Of a stretch of DNA of 64,000 nucleotides, positions 53,609-63,908 are shown in pieces. The notes below the pieces were generated by a model. The model was not told the origin of the DNA and did no database searches. It saw nothing but the letters and a program-made list of their open reading frames with translations. The translations under genes and the position numbers were made by a program. How positions within the stretch are numbered: the first letter of the stretch is position 1; every line of letters starts with the position of its first letter. Source of the stretch: Fusarium oxysporum f. sp. lycopersici 4287. Lineage: Eukaryota > Ascomycota > Sordariomycetes > Hypocreales > Nectriaceae. The DNA lies in contig NC_030991.1 in assembly GCF_000149955.1 (NCBI RefSeq), positions 4,060,407 through 4,124,406 on the forward strand. The letters run 5' to 3'.

Positions 53609-53802
53609 TGTTGTTTATATTGCGCAGTAGTGCTGGGTGAAAATGTATTTTTATGAAACTTGGTTGTTCATTATTGAGCTGAGAGTTATTCTCGGGTTTA
53701 TATCTCTAGATGATTGTATCTAGGACTTTGAACTTTAAATCTAGGACTTTCAGACTAACAGTCTGAATCCTGAAGGGAAGGGGATTCCCGGATTTTCCAA
53801 CA
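53609..53802 (-). repeat. 5' LTR of the copia element
   Basis: 194 bp, with no difference from 48905-49098 seen by eye. It carries the promoter for the minus-strand transcript. Confidence 0.94.
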
Positions 53803-53807
53803 GAGGA
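53803..53807 (+). repeat. Target-site duplication, right, copia element
   Basis: GAGGA, matching 48900-48904. Removing one copy plus the element restores the BAH-PHD frame. Confidence 0.93.
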
Positions 53808-55025
53808 GAAGCGCGCTTCTTGCCCTTTTACGATTTCTTACGCGACAGGTCCTTGGCGCGCCGAACAGGAACATCCCAAGAATAAGAAGCGGAAGCGCTA
53901 CAGCCAAGATGATGATAAACGGGTTCAAATCCAAATCTCTCCCTTCTCACCAAAAGGCAGCTTCAAGACCCACGACTCCATGGATCTATACTATACGGTC
54001 GAGCCCGGCAAGCGATGGCAAGATATGACGAGCTACAACAGCTTTATCCGTGAGTATCTGATGAAACTTCGCCGTCGTCCGTACCGTATGGGGCTTATAG
54101 CTGATTCTTGGCAGTCAACAACGTCAAGTACTACAGCGAAGAGTTCGTTCAGGTTGCCAACGAGGTTACTATTGAGCTACAACAGGCTGAAAGTGATGGA
54201 AAAGGTAGTTTAGAGAAGAGCAATGATGCGGTGCTGCAGCACGTCTAACCGACTTTTCTAGTGGATATTATTAATGTTGTCAGTGTTACGGGGCCCGTCA
54301 CCGTCAATCAATGGATTGAGTCCGATGACGAGGAGATTACAGATGAGCTTTATTGGCGTCAAGCATACGACTGCCGTACCTGGAGCTTTCCGTATGTTGC
54401 GTGGTACCTCATCTTGTCTCCGCAAGCGCTAATATGCATATAGTCGGTCGAACTTATATGCAAATGCCAAACTCCCGCCAACCCCGATAAGACCCTTATA
54501 GGATGCACGAGCTCGGAGTGCGGGAAATGGATGCATCAGGAATGTATGGCCCGCAACATTCTCATGCAAGTCTACGGACGACTGGGAACCGATAAATCTC
54601 ATCGAACCGAGGGATCGACGGTGGAGAAAAAGAAGCCTGAGGAGGCAACGGATCCTCTATCGCCCATCGATGCCGAGGAGCAGAAGACCCAGTCTACGGT
54701 CAATGTTCGGGATGGGACAACTCCAGATAATATCCACGTCAAGAAGGCTGTTCGCGAAACCCGTCGTAAGACAGAAAGCCCAACAGCTGGGGCAACGCCC
54801 TCTAAGTTTATCGCCACCGCATCGGTTAAGGGATTAGCCAAGGGAGTCCGCAAGAAGAAGATCGCTGACTCCAAGCCATACCAAGGACTCTTTGAGGCCA
54901 ACCTCAAGATGCAAGACGGCCCTACAGCGTGGGAGATCCGCGACCTGCGTGAAAACGTAACAGGTGGTGATAGGACTTGGACTGAAGAGGCCTCGTGTTT
55001 GGAATGCGGCGCTAATATCGACTAA

Positions 55026-55401
55026 CTATTTCAGAAAAGGAGTATATGACTACACGGTTTTTGCTTATGTGAGTTGGCTTATCGAGGTTTTGGCGGCCGC
55101 GAGATTTGGGATTGCTTAGGCCAGTTATTTGATTCCACACGTGGCTCGTGGGAAATCCGCGCCTGTAACATTATCATCTCGACGTCGTTGCGTACCCGAT
55201 AAGGCTTGCACAGCGATAGGCAAAGGCCAATGGCCCTAAGTAGCCATACATAAATTCAATTAAAATATATAATAAGATGAATAATAATTTAAGAAAAGTC
55301 TTTTTGGATAGCATTGTATAATGAATTCTCTCATAGTCCTCAGTATAAATTAGAGCTTTTTTAGCGAACAGGGCTAATCTTGAGCTTTTGACTGGTTCAG
55401 A
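55026..55401. other. Downstream region of the BAH-PHD gene
   Basis: AT-rich non-coding sequence, probably including its 3' UTR. Nothing else is seen. Confidence 0.4.
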
Positions 55402-55885
55402 TCACTGGATGAAAATCCCAAGATCAGGCGTCCTTCAGTCGCCTTGCCAGATCGCTATATAGCCTTCATAAACGCTTTCGCACCTTACTTCCCGTCCTCC
55501 AACCTGCTTCTATGTCTTTGGCATGCCAACAAAGCAGTTCTTCGTTATGTCAACCCCGATTTACACGCCAGTTCCAGTAGGGTAACCAGGGTACTGAAAC
55601 CTCTAAAGAGCTCCATAGCAATCCACATCCAATTGTCAAGTCACCAAGAAAAGTGATATCCCATGAACGTTTACTGGAGTTTGAGAAAAAGTATCTTCCT
55701 GACTACGGTGAAGAGGAGAATGTAAGTCAACACAAATAGGTTTGAACAATGCAAATCGAAGCTGGCAAAAGCTTGGGCTAATCGGCATCTTAACTTTGAT
55801 AATGTTGTCACTTCATGGGTCGAAGGCATCCAATGCTTACTTCAGAGTCATCTTCCTAATGGCACCGGATGCGTTTAAGGAGGTA
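55402..55885 (+). pseudogene. MULE (Mutator-like) transposase relic
   Basis: Frame 55444-55560 reads YIAFINAFAPYFPSSNLLLC then LWHANKAVLRYV. This is the 'aL..al..vFP.s..llC.WH..knvl' block with the C-x2-H pair of MULE transposases. About 240 bases on, in another frame, NFDNVVTSWVEGIQCLLQSH matches the family's 'TS..EG.H..lK.hl' block. Stops and frame changes lie between them, and no ends or terminal repeats are visible, so this is an old fragment. Confidence 0.6.
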
Positions 55886-56419
55886 GTAGTTGGGTGGAAA
55901 AGAGGCTAAGAAAAGTGATGATATCAGATGGAAAAGGTTCTTATAGAGCGGAAAGGAATTAAAAGGTCATGCAGTGAAGTTTGCCCCTGGTCGTCTTATA
56001 AAATATGAGTTATTTATAGACAGTACTGTGACAGGTCACGGTAAAGAACTCATATTTCTGTTTATTTATGCTGACAATAGAAAGTTAGCTATTTAGTTAT
56101 CAGGGTCAGCAATACGTATGCTAGTTACGTTAAATACCAAGGCCCGAGTCCATTGAATCGAAGGGTTATGGCTTGGCGTGGCTAAGCTGTGCTATAATAA
56201 GTCACTATTTCCAAATTCAGCTACATCTTGTCAGTTGAACACATTTTAGCGTTTGGCACTATTTATATTAGTAATATTATCCCTCAGCCTTGTCTGCTGC
56301 CGACCTGAGTCCCTTCTAGCCTTTCATGCCGCTCTATGAGCTGCACTGACGGAGGTGATAATCTGTTCAGGATCCCTGGGGTCCAAACTTATTTTTTCTC
56401 TTGACCTGAAAGGGATAGT

Positions 56420-56690
56420 GAAAATGAGTGATGTTCAACTCCAAATCCTCACGTTTTCCGACAGGGCCACTTTGGTACTAAAATCCTGAATTGTTAAAGA
56501 ACCGTGGGCACACCAAGGCAGCGAGTAAAAGTCAAACTCAACATTTCGAAGGTTTTACGCAGAGAGAATGACGCTAGTCATAGAGAGTGCTAAATTAAGA
56601 CCTGTGGTCTATCATTTGCGTCAAACGAATGAGGTGCTTCGACGGTAACGTGGGGAGAAAGAAATCTGTCTAGAAAATAGAGCAAATATC
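56420..56690 (+). pseudogene. Possible second pogo transposase C-terminal relic
   Basis: The + strand reads SDVQLQILT, later ESAKLRPVVYHLRQTNEVLR followed by a stop where an Arg run is expected. This parallels the C-terminus of the Fot/pogo transposase here (LDVQLRTPTP … ALMRAELQDLRQANEILSRR). Several stops are present. The call depends on a short, degenerate match. Confidence 0.35.
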
Positions 56691-56954
56691 ATCTTGGAGG
56701 AGCCTACTACGTAACGGATGAGATGGACATAGATTTGAAGTTACTGGCTGGATCGTCAAAAGAATGTGATCGAGGCTAGTCGGCTCTAAGAATGATAGGT
56801 GGAAAGACTGTGGATAATGGAAGGACCTATGCTCGATAGTGACGAAGGATGACAGGAAAGAGTCCGTTTCACATTTATGTGGTGAGTCATCCTCAGGATC
56901 AGCACTGTGGAAGGCTAGCCAATGGATGGCCTAGAAGGCATTTGCGTACTCCCA

Positions 56955-58397
56955 CTTCGGCTTACTTTGATCGTAAAGGTTAAAAGCTGTTCTATTCGCT
57001 GATATGTATTACAAATGAATATACATAATATATACATCGCTGCCTCGTCACAACCATTAGTGTTTATGTGGTAAATTACAGATTGTTAGCAGTAAGAAAT
57101 ACTATAAAAGCCGTATAACTATTAGCGTACCTACCTAATATAATACAGTTTCCTCAGGGGGTGATAAATTTTTCATCACCTCATTTTTCTTTCTCACGTT
57201 ACGGAACGAAAAGTAGCTCATCCTGGTAGTTCAGATGTCATACAACACCAATGGATAGCCGCGTCTTAGGAAGCTACACAGGCCATGCGCCGTATAAGTG
57301 TCTCGCTCTTATGGGTTACCGTAACGTACGAGAAAGATTTAATCTATTGCAGCGCATACGAGCTGCCACAGTCCGCCGTCTACTTATGGACGTTACGTTC
57401 TGTACTGTAAGATGGAAATCGGGTGTTTAATCCGTACATTCTGTTCACTGTCCATCGCTCGGATCATAACAAGGGGTGTATCTATGATCTTCCTGTAAGG
57501 CAGTCTCAAGTGGCGCCGCGTCACTCAAAGCATTCAATGTGGAGATCTTGTACCTGAAAAAAGAACGATAGCATGATGCCTAGAATGAAAAGTGTAATAT
57601 CTGGCATGATTTTGCTGCTCCCATAATAATTTATCCACGGCATGACAAAGGGATTTCGTAGACGACTTGGTTGGGTTAGAGGCGTTATTTCATGCAAGGA
57701 CATATCGCCCAAAGTGGGGCTTGAACAACCTGATGTGGTTGGTTCTGACGTGGTCCGTTACACACAGGCGAGCCGTCTTGCTGTAACAAACAATGAAAAG
57801 CTGGGGACAGTTGGCGCTGTGCAAGAACAAACCGAAGAAAAGGACAGCAACGTAGGAGACAAAGCAAAAAGAAAATCCCATTTTACTCATCTTGCATTTC
57901 CATTTCCTCAACTTCTGGTCTTCCTACTTTACTGTATCATCAACCACGGCAGCAAATGGCATTCAAGCTCCGTTTTCGAGTTTCGCCCCCGCAGACACCT
58001 GAGGCGCACAAAGGGAAAGAAATGGAGCCCATCAATAATAGCGCACTCAAGGCCGCACGCCGGGTTCTTCGCTCGCTCGATCAGATGCCGCAATGGTTTC
58101 GGCATGGATTCAACAAGTGGATTCTCGGCGGCTATAGGGACATCTCAGGCTCGTTTCACGCTTCATTGTGCAGTTTGTTGTATGTCCATAATGAGTCGGT
58201 CAACATCTATTCCCACCTGATCCCGGCAATCTTTTTATTGCTCGGCCAGCACTACCATGCCAGCGGCTACTCAGGTATCACTGGTGCCGATTTCATTGCT
58301 TTCTCGATCTTCATGTTGTCAGCCGTCACGTGCCTGTTGTTGTCAGCAATGTATCACATCTTTATGAACCACTCCCAACGCATTGAACATTTATGCC
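56955..58397 (+). repeat. Segmental duplication, copy B (intact PAQR side)
   Basis: Direct-repeat partner of 39460-41140. Homology runs from about 1 kb upstream of the PAQR ATG to the CATTTATGCC motif inside exon 1. The copies differ by many substitutions and small indels, so the duplication is not recent. Confidence 0.7.
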
Positions 58398-59042
58398 TGC
58401 GACTAGACATGATGGGTGTAGTGATCTTTATACTGGGTGACCTTATCTTGGGGGTATACATGGTTTTCTGGTGTGAACCTTTCCTACGCAAAACCTACTG
58501 GTCCATGGTTAGTTAATCTCCTTGTGCAAAGTTTGATTTTTCCTTATTTCAGGCCTGATACTTGAGTCTAATACCTTTCTTCTCTCGGTCGGTAGATTGG
58601 AGCTTTGGGGACCTTAGCCATATTCGTAACAATGCATCCCAAGTTCCAGGGCCCAAAGTATCGCCTCTTCCGAACATTGGTGTTCGTGGCGACTGGCTTG
58701 TCCGGTGTTACGCCCTTGATCCATGGAATCAATGCGTTCGGCATGTCGCAGATGATGAGTAAAGCTTTTCCTTATACTCTAGCGAAAGCAGGCTGCCTTC
58801 TATTTGGGACTTGGTTTTACGTAGTAAGTCTCCCACTTTCACAGACAAGAGAGAAATCGGCCCTAACAAACGCGATTCTGAAGGCCAGGTTCCCTGAAAG
58901 TCTATATCCTGGAAAATATGATTTATGCGGTTCCCATTCGATCTTTCACGTCCTGGTGGTATGCGCCTTTGTGGTCCAGTTGATAGGGTATCTGGATGCT
59001 TTCGATTATGCCAACACAAATCTTACTTGCTCAACTCTTTGA
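57956..59042 (+). CDS. PAQR (AdipoR/hemolysin-III-like) membrane receptor, 312 aa
   Basis: Exons are 57956..58507, 58596..58823 and 58884..59042. Introns are GTTAGT…TAG and GTAAGT…(CTAAC)…AAG, all joins in phase. Seven hydrophobic segments are visible (for example LIPAIFLLLGQHY, FSIFMLSAVTCLLLSAMYH, MMGVVIFILGDLILGVYMVF). The PAQR zinc ligands are present: the H of SAMYHIFMNHS with nearby Ser and Asp (LRLDMMGV), and the C-terminal H-x4-H (GSHSIFHVLVV). The N-terminal RSLDQMPQWFRHGFNKWILG and YVHNESVNIYSHLIPA are hallmark family blocks. Fungal relatives are the Izh proteins (zinc/lipid homeostasis), thought to act as ceramidase-like membrane enzymes. It is intact, in contrast to its copy at 40697. 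Confidence 0.85.
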
Positions 59043-60244
59043 GTTCTGTACATGTAGATTATAGCCACACGCACCGAATTCCAACCACTGGTTGTGTGAT
59101 AGTGAAGAGCTAGGGGAGGAATTGCAAGTCGCAAGAGTTAACGTTAAGCTGCTAATATAGATAATAAACATAACGGTTGATTTTTCTTTTCTTCCTTTTC
59201 TTTCCTTTCCTTTTCCCAAGTATGGAAGCTTTTACCAAAAGCTTTCACGATAACCACAATTGTAAAGAGGAGCATTCGATCTGATCGCTGCTAGCCATGA
59301 CTGACCCTTATCACCACAGCCTGTATCTAACGGTGCCACCCGCTGTTTTGGCCTTTAAGGATGGCTACGGCAACTGAAAGGTCCTGGGTGCCTATCAGGA
59401 ATAAAAGATAAAAGGAAATGAATGAATTTCCTTCACCATCACAAAGAGTAGCCAGATCTAGGAGTTACCTTCCCTAGATTCGTGAAGCATCATCACGGAC
59501 CTCGTTGATCCCATTCAGTATAGGGCATAATCTAAGCGCTATGACTCCTCAAAGTCAGACTATGCCTTGACAGTGCTTTGTATGAGTTGCTCGTCCACTT
59601 TCAGTCCAATATATTGCCAGATCAAAAGCTGGGCGAGAAGGCACGAGCACATACTCCGCTCTTGTATACTTTTTTATTAGTCTCTACCCGGTTTATAGCA
59701 TTGTCTTACTCCACTTGTCTTAACTATACGTTTTTGCTTTCTTTTCCCATTATTACCAGTGAAAACAAAAACGGCCACTATTCTGCAGGGAATTGAGGCG
59801 GAAATTGGCTGTATGTTGCGTTTGATCAGAAGCTTTGGGTCAGGGAGCTTAAGTCTCAGTAACCCTATAGCGACTTGATTGAATAGTTCCATGTTTTCCA
59901 CCTAGGCTATTAATACTTAGTAAGAAGCAATCATGAATTTCATGTACATTCAGAGCAACCCAGAGGGTATAAATAAGCACTTAGTATGTCTTCAAAATCA
60001 GGTAGAAGCGTAGTTTGTTATTGAAAAAAGAAGCTACTTACTATGTCTACTAACAATAGAAAGAGAGAAAAATATAATAATACCTTGTTACCATTAATAG
60101 CCGCAGATTAACATACTGATTTCGGCCAAGACTGTAGCATGATACGTACTAAATGTATTAGTTCGAAAGGCTTGTATTTACTATATAGTGGGCACGCAGA
60201 TACTTAGTTCATAAACCTCAACTGTCGTGCTGTACAGTACTTAT
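59043..60244. other. Intergenic, nothing recognised
   Basis: AT-rich non-coding sequence. A TTTTCTTTTC-type pyrimidine tract lies at 59182-59217. The last ~100 bases before 60245 include TATATAG (60183-60189), a plausible core promoter. Confidence 0.45.
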
Positions 60245-61204
60245 ATGAAAATGAATCTCTTAATCTGGTTCTTCATCTATCCACTATTGAGCTTGGGTTG
60301 TGATGCGAACTACCGTTATGCGGTCTGGACACCTCGTCCAGGTGATACATTATTCAGTGACGTTGCGCTGGCCCTTCCAGATATAAACATGAAGGAGTTT
60401 GAAAAGTTGAACCCAGGAGTCGACCGGAATAAACTTCGCACTGATCCTGCGTCACCATACAAACTTCCCTACAGCCCGCAGATGAAAATCATTCCCCCGG
60501 CTGTATGGTCCGGGGACTGCCCTAAAACTCTCCTGCTGGATGGAGAACAGCAAGCACTAAGTCACACTCAATACGTAACAACGCCGACGCCCCCTAAAAT
60601 TGGCCATCACAGAACTGGAGCCACAACTATCACAGGTTATAGTGAAGAAATTACTGCTATTGCGTCAACAGAATTGTCTACTAGCACCGAACCAGCTGGT
60701 AGTGGAGCAACAGACGATGCCCAGGATTCGACAGTCAATCCAACGACTGGATCAGCTACAGAGCCAAAAGAGACAATCAGCTCGATCGCTACATCGGAAA
60801 AACCAGCATCGACATTCCGTACAGTCACTGGGCCAACTTCTACGTACAGACTTAGTCCGACCAGCATCTCAAAACGAGAAGCAGGGAAACCAGAACCTGC
60901 TTGCTATGAAGATAATAGCTCTACCTTGCAAGAGGAAGTAAGGTTAAAAATGGAACAATCATTTTGTAATGCGTTTAAGGAAGTGCCTTTTACTTACTCA
61001 GACTGGAAGAAAATTTCTCATGAAAAAGAAATTGAGATCGGGATAAGTTTCGTTAAGGATAGCCAGTATTGTCAGAACTTTAAAGTGGACGACATGATAT
61101 GCAAAGGATACCTTGAAGGGATTGAAGGTAAATGCAAGAGGCCCGGAGGCTTCGTATGGGATGAGTGTATTCTTATTTCGATTGAAACGTATAAAGCTGA
61201 ATAG
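60245..61204 (+). CDS. Secreted LysM-like protein with Ser/Thr linker, 319 aa
   Basis: The best start is the ATG at 60245, giving a signal peptide (MKMNLLIWFFIYPLLSLGC). Residues ~22-90 resemble a LysM-type carbohydrate-binding domain: YRYAVWTPRPGDTLFSDVAL, EKLNPGVDRNKL, PYSPQMKIIPP, in the order 'Y.V..GDTL..ia…NP…L…..IP'. A long Ser/Thr/Pro linker (residues ~105-215), likely O-glycosylated, follows. The C-terminal ~100 residues hold about six cysteines (CYEDNSS, QSFCNAF, QYCQNF, MICKGY, GKCKR, DECIL). LysM proteins of fungi bind chitin and can hide it from plant receptors; that role is inferred only. The LysM match is weak. Single exon, intact. Confidence 0.6.
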   Translation: MKMNLLIWFFIYPLLSLGCDANYRYAVWTPRPGDTLFSDVALALPDINMKEFEKLNPGVDRNKLRTDPASPYKLPYSPQMKIIPPAVWSGDCPKTLLLDGEQQALSHTQYVTTPTPPKIGHHRTGATTITGYSEEITAIASTELSTSTEPAGSGATDDAQDSTVNPTTGSATEPKETISSIATSEKPASTFRTVTGPTSTYRLSPTSISKREAGKPEPACYEDNSSTLQEEVRLKMEQSFCNAFKEVPFTYSDWKKISHEKEIEIGISFVKDSQYCQNFKVDDMICKGYLEGIEGKCKRPGGFVWDECILISIETYKAE

Positions 61205-62018
61205 GGCCTATTAGTACCGCGAGTTTCGAATTACCGGTACCTAACTATGTCTAGAAGCTGTCTTGTATGTAGAGAAGAGAAATGTCTTAGGAATCTGTAA
61301 TACAATTGATATTGTACCTTCTTTATGCCAGCTTGCAGCCGTACCCCGCCGAGACTCTTACAATATTCGGCTACTCAACTATGGCAGCTGTCCCCCCATG
61401 GAGGAACTCTTGAAGTGATATAAATGTTATCAGCAATTTATCGTAAGTCAAATTGATCAAAGTCTAAGCCTCTGGGAACCAAGGCCATCTACGAGGCAAG
61501 TCGTTGATCTACACTTTCAACAAGACCATCCTGGAGGGCATTCTCCTGCCTCTAGAGCACAGCTGATATCTTAGTCAGTAAGGGTTCTTACGGATGTCCT
61601 TATAACCCATGGTGGTATCTTCCAAGGGGCTTTGATTGCCAGTCCAACACCTGAAGCCTTTACACACTGCATTGACTCGATTGCAATCGCGACCATGTTT
61701 CAGCATTGGCCTTCCGGTCATTATGCCTTGAGCCAGCGGTACACGGTAGCCTCAATATGATTTCATCGTTTTCCTGAGGCATTGTAACAACTATATACAC
61801 CAATGCGCTCGGAACCATATACTTAGTCTCTTATACGTAAGGAGAAGAACGATTTCAAAGTCCAGCACCATGTTGCTATGTGCCAATTGAGCCTTCGTTA
61901 TGCATAGTTGTGTCTATAGAGTAATAACTCTTTGAAGTGACTTGAACATTCCTCAGTTCCTTGCCCTGCCATTTCAGTTCGCAATCTTCACTGGTTGTGC
62001 TGGGGTCAAACATTTCCT
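61205..62018. other. Intergenic, nothing recognised
   Basis: Converging 3' regions of the LysM-like and coiled-coil genes. No further frame can be supported. Confidence 0.45.
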
Positions 62019-63908
62019 TTAGGGTTTTCCTCTCCGTCGTTGTATCTTTGTACCTTTGTCTAGGCGTGCGGCTTCTAGATCCTTGGTCCTCCTGCTATCG
62101 ACGATTGGGTCATTGATGTCTAAATTCTGTGTAAGAGTAAGGAGGGTTTTGAATATAGTCGTATAGGTTTTCAACAATGTATCGGGAAAAACTTTTCTAC
62201 CCTTGTATGTTATCTTTCTGAGCTCTTTATTGGCCCCTCGGCTCTTCATAGACTTTTCAGAATAGCCCTTAATGACCTGTTCCAACAACTCTAGGTTGCC
62301 TTTGCCGACGGTTCTTCGGGAAAAGATTCGGCTGCCTTCTCGCAATCTTTCCACGTCTACTGTTCTCTTACTAGCAAATAACATCGTGCATAGATGAAAG
62401 ATCAGACTTGCTCTGAGGCGCTCGAGATCTGTACGAACGGTGTCACTACCAAGCGCATGCTCTTCTTTGAGTTTCCTCGAACCCATAGGGTTATCGGCAC
62501 TCTCATGAAGCACTTCATGGCCTTCCACTGCTAACGTTGTGGAAGCTTCTTGGATCCCTGTTTGGGTAAAAGCCGATTTGACACAGGGTCTTAGACCCGA
62601 AACAGGGCTACTGAGCGGTAAGTCACCCCCGTGCGTAGAATCAGGGTTGTGTTTGCCATCAGCAGATCTTGATTGACGTTGGCCATTTGGAGTCGGGATC
62701 GCCCCGGATTCCCGATCTTTTGGGGTCAAGAACTCCATGTTCAGTTCCGACAATGGAGTTACTACTTCGTTCGTGTCTGGTACGAATGTAGACCGGGCCT
62801 TTTCTGGGCGGATCACCCTCCCATCATCGAGCTTGGCTTGTGCAAGCGATGATTGCAAGTCATCAATCCTATGCCGCACACGCTCGATAAGCAGTTTTAG
62901 CCTCTCTGTGACTGGCACCTTGCCTAGGAACCGCTCTTCCAGCACTGCAGAAAATGGTTGTCCAGATGGCGGCGGAAAAGTGCTTGTGAAGTACATGATA
63001 TTCTTCTCAATCTGACTAAGCTCTTCACGTAGGCCGTCCAGCTCGTCACGGCGGTCTTGATTTCTATTGGGCTTGGAAGTGGCCTCTTCTGCAGGCTTCT
63101 GGTTGATCCAGGCATTACTGCTCAGTCGAAGAAATTCAGCCATATCACCTTGTCGCGAATGAACTTCAGCTTCTGAGTCTTTCATGCGTCTTTGAAGTTT
63201 TCCCACTTCCTCAACAAGCCAGTCCATCGTATCTTTTAGGCCGTTAAATTTACAATCTCTCTCTGTAGCACTACTCTGAATCTTCTGTACTTCGACCATG
63301 AACCTGTCTTTCTCGCAAAGTTGGGCAATAATACGATTAAGATCGTTTACCTGACTCTCCAGCTTGGGGAAGTTATTACTCTCATCCAGTTGTTTGTTTT
63401 TCGTAGGGGTGAAGTATGAAGAACTCCTCCTTTCATCGCAGGCAATCTGCTGTTGTGTCATTGCTTTCTGCATCTCGATGAGCTTTGACATGATATTCCG
63501 TAGGTCAGAAGGCAAGCTCTCTATAATAATGTCCGTTTGTTTCACGTCTCCTTGACAAGTCATGGTTTTGGCCTTGGTGTCATAGGCATCCTTCTCTGTG
63601 CCCAGGCCATGGCTTTTGTCTTTGAGCTCTGAGCCAAGTGCTCGAATCTGCTCATGGAGCTCATGGATTTGCTTCTTGAGCTGTTCTATTTCTAATACAG
63701 GTAATCGTTCGGATAGCCTTTTGCGCTCTGCTTCGTAGTTGATTTTACATGTCAGCAACTCATTGGTTGCCTCGCGGTATTCTTTATCCTTTTCTTTAAT
63801 GTCTCTGTTGAGCTGACTCGTTTGTTCTGTCAGGTGACTAATTTCCCCGCACAGTTTTTCCGCTGTTTCTTCGCTGAGGTAGTCAACACGAGATATCAAC
63901 TTATTCAT
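62019..63908 (-). CDS. Large coiled-coil protein, unidentified, 629 aa
   Basis: An uninterrupted frame from ATG 63908; an in-frame TGA lies 13 codons upstream, so this is the start unless an upstream exon is spliced in. Residues 1-100 and ~185-290 are long heptad-like helices (TEQTSQLNRDIKEKDKEYRE; LEIEQLKKQIHELHEQIRAL). A polar middle (PNGQRQSRSADGKHNPDS) separates them from a C-terminal helical, basic region ending RRTKDLEAARLDKGTKIQRR. It has no motor, ATPase or membrane motif. It could be a structural or scaffold protein. No family is recognised; the composition and length argue that it is real. Confidence 0.6.
   Translation of the reverse strand: MNKLISRVDYLSEETAEKLCGEISHLTEQTSQLNRDIKEKDKEYREATNELLTCKINYEAERKRLSERLPVLEIEQLKKQIHELHEQIRALGSELKDKSHGLGTEKDAYDTKAKTMTCQGDVKQTDIIIESLPSDLRNIMSKLIEMQKAMTQQQIACDERRSSSYFTPTKNKQLDESNNFPKLESQVNDLNRIIAQLCEKDRFMVEVQKIQSSATERDCKFNGLKDTMDWLVEEVGKLQRRMKDSEAEVHSRQGDMAEFLRLSSNAWINQKPAEEATSKPNRNQDRRDELDGLREELSQIEKNIMYFTSTFPPPSGQPFSAVLEERFLGKVPVTERLKLLIERVRHRIDDLQSSLAQAKLDDGRVIRPEKARSTFVPDTNEVVTPLSELNMEFLTPKDRESGAIPTPNGQRQSRSADGKHNPDSTHGGDLPLSSPVSGLRPCVKSAFTQTGIQEASTTLAVEGHEVLHESADNPMGSRKLKEEHALGSDTVRTDLERLRASLIFHLCTMLFASKRTVDVERLREGSRIFSRRTVGKGNLELLEQVIKGYSEKSMKSRGANKELRKITYKGRKVFPDTLLKTYTTIFKTLLTLTQNLDINDPIVDSRRTKDLEAARLDKGTKIQRRRGKP

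Larger units (their letters stand above)
48905..53802 (-). mobile_element. Ty1/copia LTR retrotransposon, complete and young
   Basis: 4898 bp: two 194-bp LTRs that appear base-for-base identical, a 5-bp GAGGA target duplication, one unbroken gag-pol frame, a primer-binding site and a purine-rich tract. Transcription runs on the minus strand. Just inside the 5' LTR (53608 leftward) the sequence GGTTATGAGCCC is complementary to the anticodon arm of initiator tRNA-Met (GGGCTCATAACC, + strand 53597-53608), so priming by a half-tRNA is likely, as known for Drosophila copia and Ty5. The purine tract GGTGGATGGGGGCG abuts the 3' LTR. Identical LTRs mean very recent insertion and no sign of repeat-induced mutation. 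Confidence 0.95.
48867..55025 (+). pseudogene. EPR-1-like BAH-PHD chromatin reader, split by a copia insertion
   Basis: The ATG at 48867 opens MGSRKRSRSVGEE. After codon 12 the copia element (48905-53802) intervenes, and the same frame resumes at 53808 (KRASCPFTISYATG…). Exons then run to 54049, 54115-54204, 54262-~54391 and ~54444-55025. BAH entry: FKTHDSMDLYYTVEPGKRW, then NNVKYYSEEFVQVANE and IINVVSVTGPVTVNQW, DELYWRQAYD. The middle of the BAH domain seems missing between exons 2 and 3. A PHD-type finger follows (CKCQ…GCTSSECGKWMHQECM), and its last Cys pair (CLEC) comes after a long insertion, as in EPR-1-type proteins that read H3K27me3. The GTATGT donor of intron 3 does not give an in-frame join; a GTTGCG donor would. 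The insertion, the shortened BAH domain and the doubtful splice indicate a dead copy. Confidence 0.75.
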
